64,000 nt of DNA from an uncultured Anaerococcus sp. (GTDB taxonomy: Bacteria > Bacillota > Clostridia > Tissierellales > Peptoniphilaceae), in NCBI RefSeq assembly GCF_943912385.1, contig NZ_CALTTY010000005.1, forward strand, positions 34,205 through 98,204, given 5' to 3'. Numbering within the stretch: the stretch's first letter is position 1; every line of letters starts with the position of its first letter. This document shows positions 24,968-34,278 of this stretch, piece after piece. A program made the translations under genes and the position numbers. The notes under the pieces are model-generated. The model had not been told where the DNA came from, ran no database searches, and saw nothing but the letters and a program-made list of their open reading frames with translations.

Positions 24968-25558
24968 TTAGTATTGTTTTAGAAACTCTAATAAGAGAGC
25001 TTCACTATGCTCGCCATCATTTATTAAAATATCTCGTATTATTTCTAATATTAAACCTTGCCCACTTATAACGTTCTCTGAATCATATGAGCCATGAATA
25101 TCTCCACTTGTAGGGATTTCTATTTCATTTATCCACCACTTTTCAATTTTTCTATATATCTCAATTAATTCTACTAGATATTTAACCTCATCCTCACTAA
25201 AGCCGTCACTTAAGCATAACATTAGCTCATGAACAACCTTATTTCTAAATTTTCTTAATTTTTCAAAAGAAAAATAATCTTCTTCAGAAACAGCGCCAAC
25301 CGTAATAAACCACTTAAAAGATGCATTCTCTATATGATTATCAAGTTTTCTGACATATTTTTTATAATCTTCTGATTCATGAACTATAATATTCCCATCT
25401 TTAAATTCTGTATGATTGCAAAAAAAGGATTTTGGTAAATATATTAAAGAATCTTTTAAGCACTCATAGTACAAAACATATAAAGATGCAAAATGAATAT
25501 TAGGCTTTAACTTTTTTTGATCCAACACATTTAAAATCTTTTCATAATCTCTTTCCAT
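24968..25558 (-). CDS. HEPN-like hypothetical protein
   Basis: 196 residues, not recognised as a named family. It is mostly helical, with no signal peptide or membrane segment. Residues 101-112 read LRKFRNKVVHEL, containing R105-N-x3-H110, the Rx4H pattern of HEPN domains, which in many toxins and defence proteins is the RNase active site. The same kind of motif occurs in non-catalytic four-helix proteins, so activity is unproven. It sits in the AT-rich island just upstream of, and in the same direction as, the restriction operon, but apparently has its own transcript. The ATG at 25558 follows AGGAGAT. Confidence 0.6.
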   Translation of the reverse strand: MERDYEKILNVLDQKKLKPNIHFASLYVLYYECLKDSLIYLPKSFFCNHTEFKDGNIIVHESEDYKKYVRKLDNHIENASFKWFITVGAVSEEDYFSFEKLRKFRNKVVHELMLCLSDGFSEDEVKYLVELIEIYRKIEKWWINEIEIPTSGDIHGSYDSENVISGQGLILEIIRDILINDGEHSEALLLEFLKQY

Positions 25559-25943
25559 AAAAATCTCCTATTAAGACCACAACTATAATAAATAATATAA
25601 AATAGAGTTTATTCAACTCTATAATTTACTTTACTCGAAATATTATTCTTAAATCTCAGAAATAACCAATATTTATTATATCGCAGTATAATAATATCAT
25701 AATTGACATCCATACACTTACAACGGGAAGTAAAATCCTGGTTTATAAAACGTAGTCCCCTAATCCCATTCTTCTTTTCAAAAAGTACGATATTCCCGAA
25801 ACCATTCAAATACTAGGTTCTTTTTTCTAATTTCACTAACCCAACTAAATATAACACATTTTCAAATTTTTAGTCCCGTATCTATACAAAAAACTTAATT
25901 TATGTTTATTTTCCAAACTTGTTTACCTTAAAAATATGTACGC
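25559..25943. other. Intergenic at island edge, no supported gene
   Basis: A 66-codon open frame exists on the minus strand (25609-25809), but it has no good ribosome site and an odd composition, so it is not called. The DNA is AT-rich and may hold decayed accessory sequence. Confidence 0.35.
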
Positions 25944-25971
25944 AAAAAATACCGCAGCTTGAAACTACGGT
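25944..25971 (-). terminator. Terminator downstream of guaA
   Basis: ACCGTAG/CTGCGGT imperfect inverted repeat followed by ATTTTTT on the minus strand. It also has a T-run on the plus side and may act in both directions. Confidence 0.55.
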
Positions 25972-26025
25972 CTAATTTTTTGTCCAAATTTAAACCACTT
26001 GGAATTATTATTTAGTTTATTCTTT

Positions 26026-26067
26026 TTAGCTTCCAGTACCATTTGAGTACCAGTAGCCATTTTTCAT
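26026..26067 (-). other. Short open frame, possible cell-wall-binding repeat remnant
   Basis: ATG followed by 12 codons gives MKNGYWYSNGTGS, and another frame continues with NNNSKWFKFGQK. The NGYWY..NG and KW.KFG pattern resembles aromatic-glycine cell-wall-binding repeats. It could be a frameshifted gene remnant between guaA and its terminator. Too short to be sure. Confidence 0.2.
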
Positions 26068-26111
26068 TCTCTTTATAGCTTGTAATTAAGCCATTTTAGA
26101 AAATTTTGCGA

Positions 26112-27644
26112 TTATTCCCATTCGATTGTTCCAGGTGGTTTACTGGTTATATCATATACTATCCTGCCTACTCCCTCTACTTCGTTTATCATCCTATTTG
26201 ATAGGGTTTGTAAGAGCTCGTATGGGAGGTTGGCGGCTTCTACTGTCATGGCGTCTGTGGATGTGATTGCTCTTATTGCTATTACATTGTCATAGCTTCT
26301 TGCGTCTCCCTTTACACCAACTGTTTTTATTGGGGTCCAGACTGTGAAGTATTGCCAAATGTCTTCATTTAGACCGTAGTTTTTGACTTCTTCTCTTAGG
26401 ATGGCATCTGTTTCTCTGACTATCCTTAGCTTATCTTCTGTGATGTCTCCCATGACCCTTATGGCAAGGCCTGGTCCTGGGAATGGTTGTCTCCATACCA
26501 TGTCGTGTGGGACTCCGATTTCTTCACCGAGTGCTCTTACCTCGTCTTTAAAGAGCATTCTTAATGGCTCTACTAGGCCTTTAAAGTCCATATCTTCTGG
26601 AAGTCCGCCTACGTTGTGGTGGCTTTTTATTACACTTGCCTTATCTTTGCCAGATTCTATTACGTCTGGGTAGATGGTTCCTTGGACTAGGTAGCTTGCT
26701 CCACCGATTTTTTTGGCTTCTTCTTCGAATACTTCTACAAAGTGGTTACCTATTATTTTTCTCTTTGTTTCTGGATCTGATACGCCTTCTAGGAGGGATA
26801 AGAATTCCTCTGACTTGTCTACCATTTTTACATTAAGGCCAAGGTTTTTGTAGGTTTCCATTACTGATTTGGCTTCGTCTTTTCTTAAAAGACCATGGTC
26901 TACGAAGATACACTTTAGATTATCTCCGATGGCTTTTGATACTATAGTTGCTGCAACAGAGCTATCTACTCCGCCTGATAGGCCGCAGATCATTTTCTCG
27001 CCTGCATACTTTTCTTTGATGTCTTCTATAATTTCTGTGGCAAAGTCTGCCATTTTCCATGTTTTTTCTGCTTGGCAGATTTGAAGTACGAAGTTTTCAA
27101 GTATTTCCCTACCATATTCTGAGTGGACTACTTCTGGGTGGAATTGGACTGAATAGATATTTTTTTCGGCGTTTTCCATGGCTGCCACATCTGTATTTGC
27201 AGTGCTTGCAGTAGCTTTAAATCCATCTGCAATTTTTCCTATCCTATCCTTGTGGTTCATCCAAATGGTTGATTTTTCTGGTAGGTTTTTAAAGAGTTTG
27301 CTCTTACCATCAACTCTTAGTTCGGTCTTGCCGTACTCAGCAAGCTTTGGTGTTTCAATTTCTCCACCATTTAAGTTGTTTATATATTGGTGGCCGTAGC
27401 AGATGCCTAGGACTGGCACGCCTAGGCCAAAGATTTTATCATCTGTTTTTGGGCTTTCTTGGATGTTTACTGATTGGGGCCCACCTGTTAGGATTATTCC
27501 TGCAAGATTTGTCAGGTCGATTTCTTTTAGGTCTGTATCGCAATCGTGAATTTCTGCAAATACCCCCATTTCCCTAACCCTTCTTACTATTAGCTGGTCG
27601 GTCTGGCCGCCAAAGTTTAATACTAGGATTTTTTCTTTTGACAT
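26112..27644 (-). CDS. guaA: GMP synthase (glutamine-hydrolysing)
   Basis: Converts XMP to GMP with glutamine as nitrogen donor. The class I amidotransferase domain has the nucleophile in GICYGHQ and the His-Glu pair in QFHPEV. The ATP pyrophosphatase domain has the P-loop SGGVDSS, and the C-terminal dimerisation domain contains KTVGVKGD and ends in KPPGTIEWE. The 510 residues match the family. The ATG at 27644 (MSKEKI) suits the AGGAGAG site better than the upstream ATG at 27650. It follows the PPDK regulator gene at a short distance and could be co-transcribed. Confidence 0.97.
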   Translation of the reverse strand: MSKEKILVLNFGGQTDQLIVRRVREMGVFAEIHDCDTDLKEIDLTNLAGIILTGGPQSVNIQESPKTDDKIFGLGVPVLGICYGHQYINNLNGGEIETPKLAEYGKTELRVDGKSKLFKNLPEKSTIWMNHKDRIGKIADGFKATASTANTDVAAMENAEKNIYSVQFHPEVVHSEYGREILENFVLQICQAEKTWKMADFATEIIEDIKEKYAGEKMICGLSGGVDSSVAATIVSKAIGDNLKCIFVDHGLLRKDEAKSVMETYKNLGLNVKMVDKSEEFLSLLEGVSDPETKRKIIGNHFVEVFEEEAKKIGGASYLVQGTIYPDVIESGKDKASVIKSHHNVGGLPEDMDFKGLVEPLRMLFKDEVRALGEEIGVPHDMVWRQPFPGPGLAIRVMGDITEDKLRIVRETDAILREEVKNYGLNEDIWQYFTVWTPIKTVGVKGDARSYDNVIAIRAITSTDAMTVEAANLPYELLQTLSNRMINEVEGVGRIVYDITSKPPGTIEWE

Positions 27645-27663
27645 AGTCATCTCTCCTATTCTC

Positions 27664-28494
27664 TTAGCTTATTTCTTCCCTTTCTTCTGGAAATTTTTCA
27701 AAGTAGTATTGGACTATTTCTGTAGCTGTTTGCTCGATTGTATTTTCTGTCACATCTATTACCTTGCAGTCAAGGTCTTTGAATAACTCTTTGGCATAGT
27801 CTAGTTCGTATTCTACCCTATCCCTGTCAAAGTACATACTTTCTCCCCTTATGCCCATTGACTTGGTTCTTTGAGATCTAATGTTTGATAGTTTATCTGG
27901 GTCTATAATAAGGCCTATAATCCTATCTGGGTCGATTTCAAAGAGCTCTTGGGGTAGGTTTGATTCCGGAAGGAGGGGTAGGTTTGATACCTTGAAATTT
28001 TTTGTTGCAAGGATCATGGTTGTCGGAGTTTTTGAAGTCCTTGATACACCGACTAGGACTAGGTCCGATTCTAAAAATCCTCTTGGATCTTTGCCGTCAT
28101 CATATTTTATGGCAAATTCAATGGCGTCTATCATCTTAAAATACCCGCTTGATAAGGTCCTTGTAAGACCTGGCTGCCTTACAGCCTTCCTGCCGGTGAG
28201 TTCTTCAAACTTATTTATACCATAAGAAAGGATGTCTAGAACTATTATCTCCTTTTGCCTAGCCTTTGCTCTTAAATGAAGGGCGAGGTCTTTGTCTGCA
28301 ACAGTCATTACAATAACAGAATCTTTGTCAAGCTCCTCCATTATATTATCTATCTCATCTATATGTCTAATGTCTGGTTTTCTTTGGATACTTGTTTCTA
28401 GACCCGGAAATTGGCTGGTTACAGATTTTATATAATTGATTGCAGTTTCCCCTGTTGAATCACTTACAATTACAACCGTCAAAACATCTTCCAT
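27664..28494 (-). CDS. Pyruvate, phosphate dikinase regulatory protein (DUF299)
   Basis: Bifunctional serine/threonine kinase and Pi-dependent phosphorylase that switches pyruvate phosphate dikinase or PEP synthetase off and on. Family blocks are VVIVSDSTGETA at the N-terminus, the P-loop-like LVGVSRTSKTPTT near residue 150, and the NIRSQRTKSMG region. The 276 residues match the YqfL family. The ATG at 28494 is 6 bp after AGGAG. It follows glyS by 9 bp, as in Bacillus and Clostridium relatives. Confidence 0.93.
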   Translation of the reverse strand: MEDVLTVVIVSDSTGETAINYIKSVTSQFPGLETSIQRKPDIRHIDEIDNIMEELDKDSVIVMTVADKDLALHLRAKARQKEIIVLDILSYGINKFEELTGRKAVRQPGLTRTLSSGYFKMIDAIEFAIKYDDGKDPRGFLESDLVLVGVSRTSKTPTTMILATKNFKVSNLPLLPESNLPQELFEIDPDRIIGLIIDPDKLSNIRSQRTKSMGIRGESMYFDRDRVEYELDYAKELFKDLDCKVIDVTENTIEQTATEIVQYYFEKFPEEREEIS

Positions 28495-28503
28495 CAATAT
28501 CTC

Positions 28504-30567
28504 CTATCTTACTATCTCAGATATGTCAAAGATTTGATCCATTCTTTCCTTTAAGAGGTTTAGCATGGCAAGTCTGTTTGACTTAACTTCCTCATCTTCT
28601 ACATTGATCATTGTATTATCCAGATAGTCGTTTCCTGTAAGACTTGTTGCTTGGATATTTTCTAATTCCTCCTTGTAATCAGCACTTGACCCAAGGCCGA
28701 TTTCTGGAAGGCTTGCTATTTCTTCATAAAATTTCTTCTCTAGGTCAGTTTCTAGTAAGTCTTCTCTGATTTCTACTTTTTCACTATCCTTAGCTAGGTT
28801 TTGAATCCTTATTAGGTAGGATAATGAGTCGTCATTTTCTTCAATAAAGTCACTGATGGCTTTGACTTTTTCTGTAATCTTTAGGATATTTGTAAATTCA
28901 GTGTTTATAACTGAGTTTACTATGTCATATCTGTAGCCATCGTCTAAGAGCTTGTTTTTTAGCCTATCTTTTATAAAAGAAAGGGTCTCTTCTATTGTCT
29001 TATCATAGTCAAATGAAAGGGCGTTTGTTTCAGTGTAGACAAGGAGGGCTTCAGATATTAGCTTTTTAATATCTACATCTATTCCATTTTCAAGGATGAT
29101 ATTAATTATTCCTAAGGCTGCCCTTCTTAGACCGAATGGGTCACGGCTTCCTGTAACATAGTTACCTAGAGCGTAATGCCCTACTATGGAGTCCATCTTA
29201 TCTGCTATGGCAAGGAGTATACCTATGACTGACTTTGGTCTTTCTGTGTTTTGGTTTTTTGGTAGGTATTGTTCCCTTATGGCTGTGGCTACCCTTTGGT
29301 TTTCACCTGAATTTATAGCATAGATTGATCCCATAGTTCCTTGAAGTTCTGTAAATTCAACAACCATCTTTGTTACAAGGTCTGCCTTTGATAGGTAGGC
29401 TGCTCTTTTGGCATCTTCTATGATATCATCGCCCAGACTTAGTTCCTTCTGGTATCTACTGGCAAGGTCTACTAGTCTTTTTGTCTTTTGCCCCATATCT
29501 CCAAGGCCTTCAAAAAATACTAGTTTATCTAGGTCTTCTACATATTCTTCAAGATTTTTCTCAGTATCTATGTCATAGAAGAATTTAGCGTCTTCAAGTC
29601 TTGCTACTAGGACTTTTTTATTACCTTCTATTACATTTTCACTCTCATAATCATCGCCGTTTCTTACCAGTAAGAAGTATGGGAGGAGATTTTCTTTATC
29701 ATCTAGGATTGGGAAATATCTTTGGTGGTCTTTCATTGGAGTTGTGATAACTTCCCTAGGTAGTTCTAGGTAGGTTGAGTCGATTTCTCCGACTAGGACT
29801 GTTGGGTATTCGACGATATTTACTACCTCATCTAAAAGGTCTTCGTCTTTCATATAGTGTCCACCTAGTTGGCTTGATAGGGAGTTTAGGCCCTTTAAAA
29901 TGATGTCTCTCCTGTCCTTATCCCTTAGAATTACATAGTTTTCTTTTAGTTTATCTTCATATTCAGAGATTTTATCAATTACTATCTTATCTGATCCCAG
30001 GCTCCTGTGACCCTTGGTGATATTTCCTACATCTATGCCCTCTGCATCAAAGTCTAGAATTTTATCGTCAAGTAGGGATACAAACCACCTAATTGGTCTT
30101 GCCCATCTGATTGACCTGCCTCCCCATCTCATTGATCTTGGGAAAGAAATTGATTTTACAAGGTCATAGACTTCTTCTTTGAGGACTTGATCTAGAGATT
30201 TATTTTCCTCTCTTTTTTCTACAAATATATAGTCTTCACCCTTTTCTTCTTTTATAATTACATCTTCAAGGTCTGCCTTTTGTCCCCTTAAAAATCCTAA
30301 AAGGGCCTTTGATGGGTTCTTGTCTTCATCATAGGCAATCTTTGCACTTGGTCCCCTAACAGTTTTGATTTCTGCCTCAGCTTGTTCAGCTACATTTTTA
30401 AGAAGAACCATAAACCTTCTTGGGGTAGATTCTATTTCTATTTCTTCATAGTCTAATTTATTTTCAGTAAGGAGTTTATCAAACTTATCCCTTAATTGGG
30501 CCTTGGTTGCCCCTACATAATCAGAAGGGATTTCTTCTACTCCAATTTCTAATAGGTAATTATGCAT
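28504..30567 (-). CDS. glyS: Glycyl-tRNA synthetase beta subunit
   Basis: Beta subunit of the alpha2-beta2 bacterial GlyRS, carrying the tRNA-recognition and HD-like domains. It begins YLLEIGVEEIPSDYV, a hallmark of GlyS, and shows RRFMVLLKNV, SFPRSMRWG and DPFGLRRAALGII. The 687 residues match the family. It overlaps glyQ by 8 bp. Confidence 0.97.
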   Translation of the reverse strand: MHNYLLEIGVEEIPSDYVGATKAQLRDKFDKLLTENKLDYEEIEIESTPRRFMVLLKNVAEQAEAEIKTVRGPSAKIAYDEDKNPSKALLGFLRGQKADLEDVIIKEEKGEDYIFVEKREENKSLDQVLKEEVYDLVKSISFPRSMRWGGRSIRWARPIRWFVSLLDDKILDFDAEGIDVGNITKGHRSLGSDKIVIDKISEYEDKLKENYVILRDKDRRDIILKGLNSLSSQLGGHYMKDEDLLDEVVNIVEYPTVLVGEIDSTYLELPREVITTPMKDHQRYFPILDDKENLLPYFLLVRNGDDYESENVIEGNKKVLVARLEDAKFFYDIDTEKNLEEYVEDLDKLVFFEGLGDMGQKTKRLVDLASRYQKELSLGDDIIEDAKRAAYLSKADLVTKMVVEFTELQGTMGSIYAINSGENQRVATAIREQYLPKNQNTERPKSVIGILLAIADKMDSIVGHYALGNYVTGSRDPFGLRRAALGIINIILENGIDVDIKKLISEALLVYTETNALSFDYDKTIEETLSFIKDRLKNKLLDDGYRYDIVNSVINTEFTNILKITEKVKAISDFIEENDDSLSYLIRIQNLAKDSEKVEIREDLLETDLEKKFYEEIASLPEIGLGSSADYKEELENIQATSLTGNDYLDNTMINVEDEEVKSNRLAMLNLLKERMDQIFDISEIVR

Positions 30568-31441
30568 TGTTTTCCTTTCTTAAGAGTGGAAAGCCTAACT
30601 CTTCTCTTTTCTCAATGTATTTTTCAGCTACCAGGCTTGATATATCTCTCACTCTCTTGATATAGTGGTTTCTTTCAGAAACAGATATGCCTCCCTTGGC
30701 ATCAAGGACATTAAAGGTGTGGCTGGTCTTTAAAACATTGTCATAGGCTGGGTAGACCAGGCCTTTTTCTATAAGCCTTGCAGCCTCTTTTTCATATATA
30801 TTAAATAGGGTTTCTAGGGTGTCATTGTCTGCATCTTCAAAGGAATACTTAGAGTTTTCATATTCTGGGATTTTAAATACATCGCCATAGCTTAAGTTCT
30901 CTGACCACTTGATGTCGTATACATTGTCGACATCTTGAAGGTACATACATATTCTTTCAAGACCTATGGTTATCTCTCCGCTTTCAAGGGCACAGTTAAT
31001 CCCTCCTACCTGCTGGAAGTAGGTAAACTGAGTGATTTCCATTCCGTCTAGCCAGACTTCCCAACCAAGCCCCCAGGCTCCCAAGGTAGGAGATTCCCAG
31101 TTGTCTTCTACAAACCTGATATCGTGTTTTTTAGGGTCAATTCCTATTGCTTCTAGGCATGATAGGTAGAGGTCCTGGATATTTGATGGGGTCGGTTTTA
31201 GGAGTATTTGCATCTGGTGGTGCTGGTAGAGCCTGTTTGGGTTTTCCCCATACCTACCATCAGCAGGTCTTCTAGATGGCTCCACATAACATACCTTCCA
31301 TGGTTCTGGTCCAAGGGATCTTAAAAAAGTGTGAGGGTTCATAGTACCTGCTCCCTTTTCTATGTCATAAGGGATTAGGACTGAACAACCCTGTTTTTTC
31401 CAATACTCCTCTAGTTTTAGTATTAAATCTTCAAAGTACAT
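30560..31441 (-). CDS. glyQ: Glycyl-tRNA synthetase alpha subunit
   Basis: Class II catalytic subunit of the heterotetrameric GlyRS, 293 residues. Clear blocks are LEEYWKKQGCSVLIPYD, GAGTMNPHTFLR, CYVEPSRRPADGRYGENPNR and WEVWLDGMEITQFTYFQQ. It overlaps recO at its 5' end and glyS at its 3' end, so translation is coupled. No glycine T-box precedes it, because it lies inside the operon. Confidence 0.97.
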   Translation of the reverse strand: MYFEDLILKLEEYWKKQGCSVLIPYDIEKGAGTMNPHTFLRSLGPEPWKVCYVEPSRRPADGRYGENPNRLYQHHQMQILLKPTPSNIQDLYLSCLEAIGIDPKKHDIRFVEDNWESPTLGAWGLGWEVWLDGMEITQFTYFQQVGGINCALESGEITIGLERICMYLQDVDNVYDIKWSENLSYGDVFKIPEYENSKYSFEDADNDTLETLFNIYEKEAARLIEKGLVYPAYDNVLKTSHTFNVLDAKGGISVSERNHYIKRVRDISSLVAEKYIEKREELGFPLLRKENNA

Positions 31442-32207
31442 TTACATTCCTTTCGAGTGCCTTTTTCACCCAGTCTAGGGATGGGTAAATCCCAATCTCT
31501 AAGTTTAAAAGGCAGTAGTCTATTATTATTTTTCCAATTTTTTGGTAGTTATCTACCAGCTTTATCTCTTTTAATTCTTCTGATTTAGTATAAAGAAGTT
31601 TGTTAAAGTAGACAAATTCTTCGTAGGTCATAAAGACCCTATCAAAGACATAGTCTTTACACTCATCACAAATCGCTGATGATTCCTTAGGGGAAAAGTA
31701 CATATACTTGCCCCTTATTTTTTTACCACACCTGCCACAGGTTTTAAAGTTTGGCTTAAAACCTGAGAAGGAAATATATTTAAGGAGAAATCCTAAAAAT
31801 ATATTTATGTAATTTTTATCCGCCTCTTCAAAGGCATCAAAGCTATTTGTAAGGAGGGTAAAAACTGTATCAATTTGGATAGTATCAATAGTTCTTAAAA
31901 GCAGGTCTGCTATTGCAGACTTGTATAATATTATATCAAAATTCATATTTGATTTATAATAGGGATTTAAAACTACTCCCTCCCTTAGGCCGTAGAAATC
32001 TTTGCCGGACTTATAAAGGGTAAAGGATGCAAGGATAAACCTGTTGGTTAGGGCAAGGTTTTTGGAGTTTTTCTTAAGGACTGACTGGCAGTTTACAGAA
32101 ATTTTGCCGTGTTTTTCTGTGAAAACTTCTATAATTTTAGAAGACTCTTTGTATTTAAACTCTCTTAAAACTATGCCCCTTATATCCTTAAGCTCGCCTG
32201 TAGCCAA
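31431..32207 (-). CDS. recO: DNA repair protein RecO
   Basis: Recombination mediator that helps load RecA onto SSB-coated DNA. It has an N-terminal OB-fold with IRGIVLREFKYKESSKII and a C-terminal zinc-finger region CGRCGKKIRGKY...CDEC. The 258 residues match the family. It lies in the conserved era-recO-glyQ order and overlaps era by 20 bp. Confidence 0.93.
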   Translation of the reverse strand: MATGELKDIRGIVLREFKYKESSKIIEVFTEKHGKISVNCQSVLKKNSKNLALTNRFILASFTLYKSGKDFYGLREGVVLNPYYKSNMNFDIILYKSAIADLLLRTIDTIQIDTVFTLLTNSFDAFEEADKNYINIFLGFLLKYISFSGFKPNFKTCGRCGKKIRGKYMYFSPKESSAICDECKDYVFDRVFMTYEEFVYFNKLLYTKSEELKEIKLVDNYQKIGKIIIDYCLLNLEIGIYPSLDWVKKALERNVNVL

Positions 32208-33075
32208 ACCTATCCACCAACTTTTCCTTCTTTCGCCAGTCTTTTTCCACCTTGACCCAAAGTTTTAAATTAACCCTAGAATCAAGGAAGTTTTCAATCT
32301 CAAGTCTTGAGTCTATACCGATTTCTTTTATCATTTTACCGTTTTTGCCGATAACTATCTGCTTGTGGGATTTTTTTTCTACTATTATAGTAGCCCAAAT
32401 ATCAATTATATCCTTACCGGACCTTTCCTTAAAGTCATCAATCCTTACTGCAAGACCATGGGGAACTTCTTCTGATAAAAGTCTTAGGGCTTTTTCCCTG
32501 ATAATCTCTGATACGATAAATCTCTCGGTCTTATCTGTGATCATGTCCCTGTCATAGTAAGCAGGTCCATCATCTAGATAAGTCTTTACCCTTTCTATAA
32601 AGCCAGCTATATTCCTATCATCAAGGGCAGAAATCGCTATGATTTCATCAAATAAGCCGAGAGCTTCGTAAAGACCTTCGATTTCTTCTAGTTCATCTTC
32701 TGATAAAAGGTCAATTTTATTTATTAAAAGAATTATAGGGACCCTTACTTTTTTAAGTTCCTCTATAATCATCTGATCAAGTTTTCCTATTTCTTTAGAC
32801 TCATCAACAACAAAGGCTACTAGGTCTGACTCATTTAAACTATCCTTTGAAAAACTTAGGAGTCTTTCTTGGAGGATATTTCTTGGTTTTTGGATGCCCG
32901 GTGTATCTATAAAGATTAGCTGGCTGTCCTCGTCATTGTGTATTATATTTATCTTATCTCTGGTGGTCTGGGGCTTGTTTGAAATGATGGAAATCTTCTC
33001 CTTGAGGATTTTTTCCATTAAGGTTGATTTTCCAACATTGGCCCTGCCTACCACTGATATAAATCCTGATTTCAT
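32188..33075 (-). CDS. era: GTPase Era
   Basis: Essential GTPase that helps mature 16S rRNA and the 30S subunit. G1 is GRANVGKSTL, G3 is DTPG in FIDTPGIQKP and G4 is NKID. The C-terminal KH domain contains IIVEKKSHKQIVIGKNGKMIKEIG. 295 residues. It starts at the last base of cdd, which indicates coupling. Confidence 0.97.
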   Translation of the reverse strand: MKSGFISVVGRANVGKSTLMEKILKEKISIISNKPQTTRDKINIIHNDEDSQLIFIDTPGIQKPRNILQERLLSFSKDSLNESDLVAFVVDESKEIGKLDQMIIEELKKVRVPIILLINKIDLLSEDELEEIEGLYEALGLFDEIIAISALDDRNIAGFIERVKTYLDDGPAYYDRDMITDKTERFIVSEIIREKALRLLSEEVPHGLAVRIDDFKERSGKDIIDIWATIIVEKKSHKQIVIGKNGKMIKEIGIDSRLEIENFLDSRVNLKLWVKVEKDWRKKEKLVDRFGYRRA

Positions 33076-33470
33076 TATCCTAAATCCTTTTTACTAAAAC
33101 TATAGGGCAAGAGCTCATCTATGGTATAGGTTTTGTAATTATCACAATCCCTAGCTATAATTATCCTCGTATCATCGTCAGCAAATTCTCTAATAAATTG
33201 CCTACAAACCCCACAAGGATAGGTATAGTCACTATCGCCTGCTATAACTATGTAAGAAAAATCCATCTCTCCTTGGGTGATAGCAGTGGATAGGGCATTT
33301 CTTTCTGCACACAGGGTTGGACTATAAGAAGCATTTTCTATATTGACTCCCTCATAAATATTTCCTGACTTGGTTTTTACAACACAAGCCACATGAAAAT
33401 CTGAATATGGAGCATAGGCCCTTTCCTTTAGGTCTAAAACTTTTTTAATTAAATCTTTTATCTCTTTCAT
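33075..33470 (-). CDS. cdd: Cytidine deaminase
   Basis: Zinc enzyme of pyrimidine salvage that converts cytidine or deoxycytidine to uridine or deoxyuridine. Motifs are CAERNALSTAI and PCGVCRQFIREF. The 131 residues match the homotetrameric type. It overlaps the dgkA-PAP2 gene by 4 bp. Confidence 0.96.
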   Translation of the reverse strand: MKEIKDLIKKVLDLKERAYAPYSDFHVACVVKTKSGNIYEGVNIENASYSPTLCAERNALSTAITQGEMDFSYIVIAGDSDYTYPCGVCRQFIREFADDDTRIIIARDCDNYKTYTIDELLPYSFSKKDLG

Positions 33471-34273
33471 GAAAATATCCCAAATATAGCCATGGCCATG
33501 GATGTACCAAGGATGGCTCCTCTTATTATCTCTTTACTCGAATGTATATCTGCCTCATACCTTGACTCAGCAACTATAAGAGCGAGTCCTACAAGCGCTA
33601 GCCTAACTAGAGGCTCGTCTACAAGTAGGACCCCGATTGTCGATAGGCAAAAGGCAACAGACGTATGACCTGATACAAAACCACCCTTGAAGGCTGTTCC
33701 GTGGCCTTCGTAGAAAACTCCCTTAAGGAAAATTGTAAGAATTATCACCAGGGAAATGGTAATTAAGGCAAGGTGGGAAGGACGGCGGGCAATCTTTAGA
33801 ATTACCGAATCATAAAAATTTAAAAACTTATCAAAAAATATAAGATATGCAACAAAGGCTGCATTTAAGGCAGCAACAAAGGTAGCTGCCGCTGCCACAT
33901 CCTTTCCAGCTTTGGCAAGCTTTGAGTACTTGCCCCCGCTTGCCAAGTCTACTATTTCTTCTATAGCAGTATTTAATAGCTCAAGGGCTATGACAAAGAC
34001 TATAGCAAAGACTAAAAACATCATCTCAATTCTTGATAGGTTAAAAAAAAGGGAAGCGATTAAAACTAAAAAAGAAGCCAAGATATGAAATTTCATGTTT
34101 TTTTCGTGGTTTATGGCATAGACCAGGCCCTCATAGGCATAGTCAAAGCCCTTTAGAAATTTCTGCCCATGGCTTAATTTTAAAGGCTTGAAGTCTTCTC
34201 TCTCGTCCTTTTTTAATTCCTCTAGGATTTCTTTTTTTAAATTTTCTTTAAGGTCCTCGTAGTTTTTATCCAT
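33467..34273 (-). CDS. Diacylglycerol/undecaprenol kinase (DgkA) fused to a PAP2 phosphatase domain
   Basis: 268 residues. A charged N-terminal region is followed by a DgkA kinase domain (about 35-150) with KFHILAS, VFVIALELLNTAIEEIVDL and KAGKDVAAAATFVAA. A PAP2 domain follows (about 165-268) with SGHTSVAFCLSTIG and a final SRYEADIHSSKEIIRG block. Gram-positive DgkA usually phosphorylates undecaprenol; the PAP2 part would dephosphorylate a lipid phosphate or pyrophosphate. In Bacillus these are separate proteins, so this is a fusion in lipid-carrier recycling. All hydrophobic segments point to the membrane. Confidence 0.9.
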   Translation of the reverse strand: MDKNYEDLKENLKKEILEELKKDEREDFKPLKLSHGQKFLKGFDYAYEGLVYAINHEKNMKFHILASFLVLIASLFFNLSRIEMMFLVFAIVFVIALELLNTAIEEIVDLASGGKYSKLAKAGKDVAAAATFVAALNAAFVAYLIFFDKFLNFYDSVILKIARRPSHLALITISLVIILTIFLKGVFYEGHGTAFKGGFVSGHTSVAFCLSTIGVLLVDEPLVRLALVGLALIVAESRYEADIHSSKEIIRGAILGTSMAMAIFGIFS

Positions 34274-34278
34274 TGACT

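Noticed and set aside
25609..25809. 66-codon minus-strand open frame in the accessory island
   Set aside because: No convincing ribosome site, no recognisable domain, and AT-rich surroundings where such frames arise by chance.
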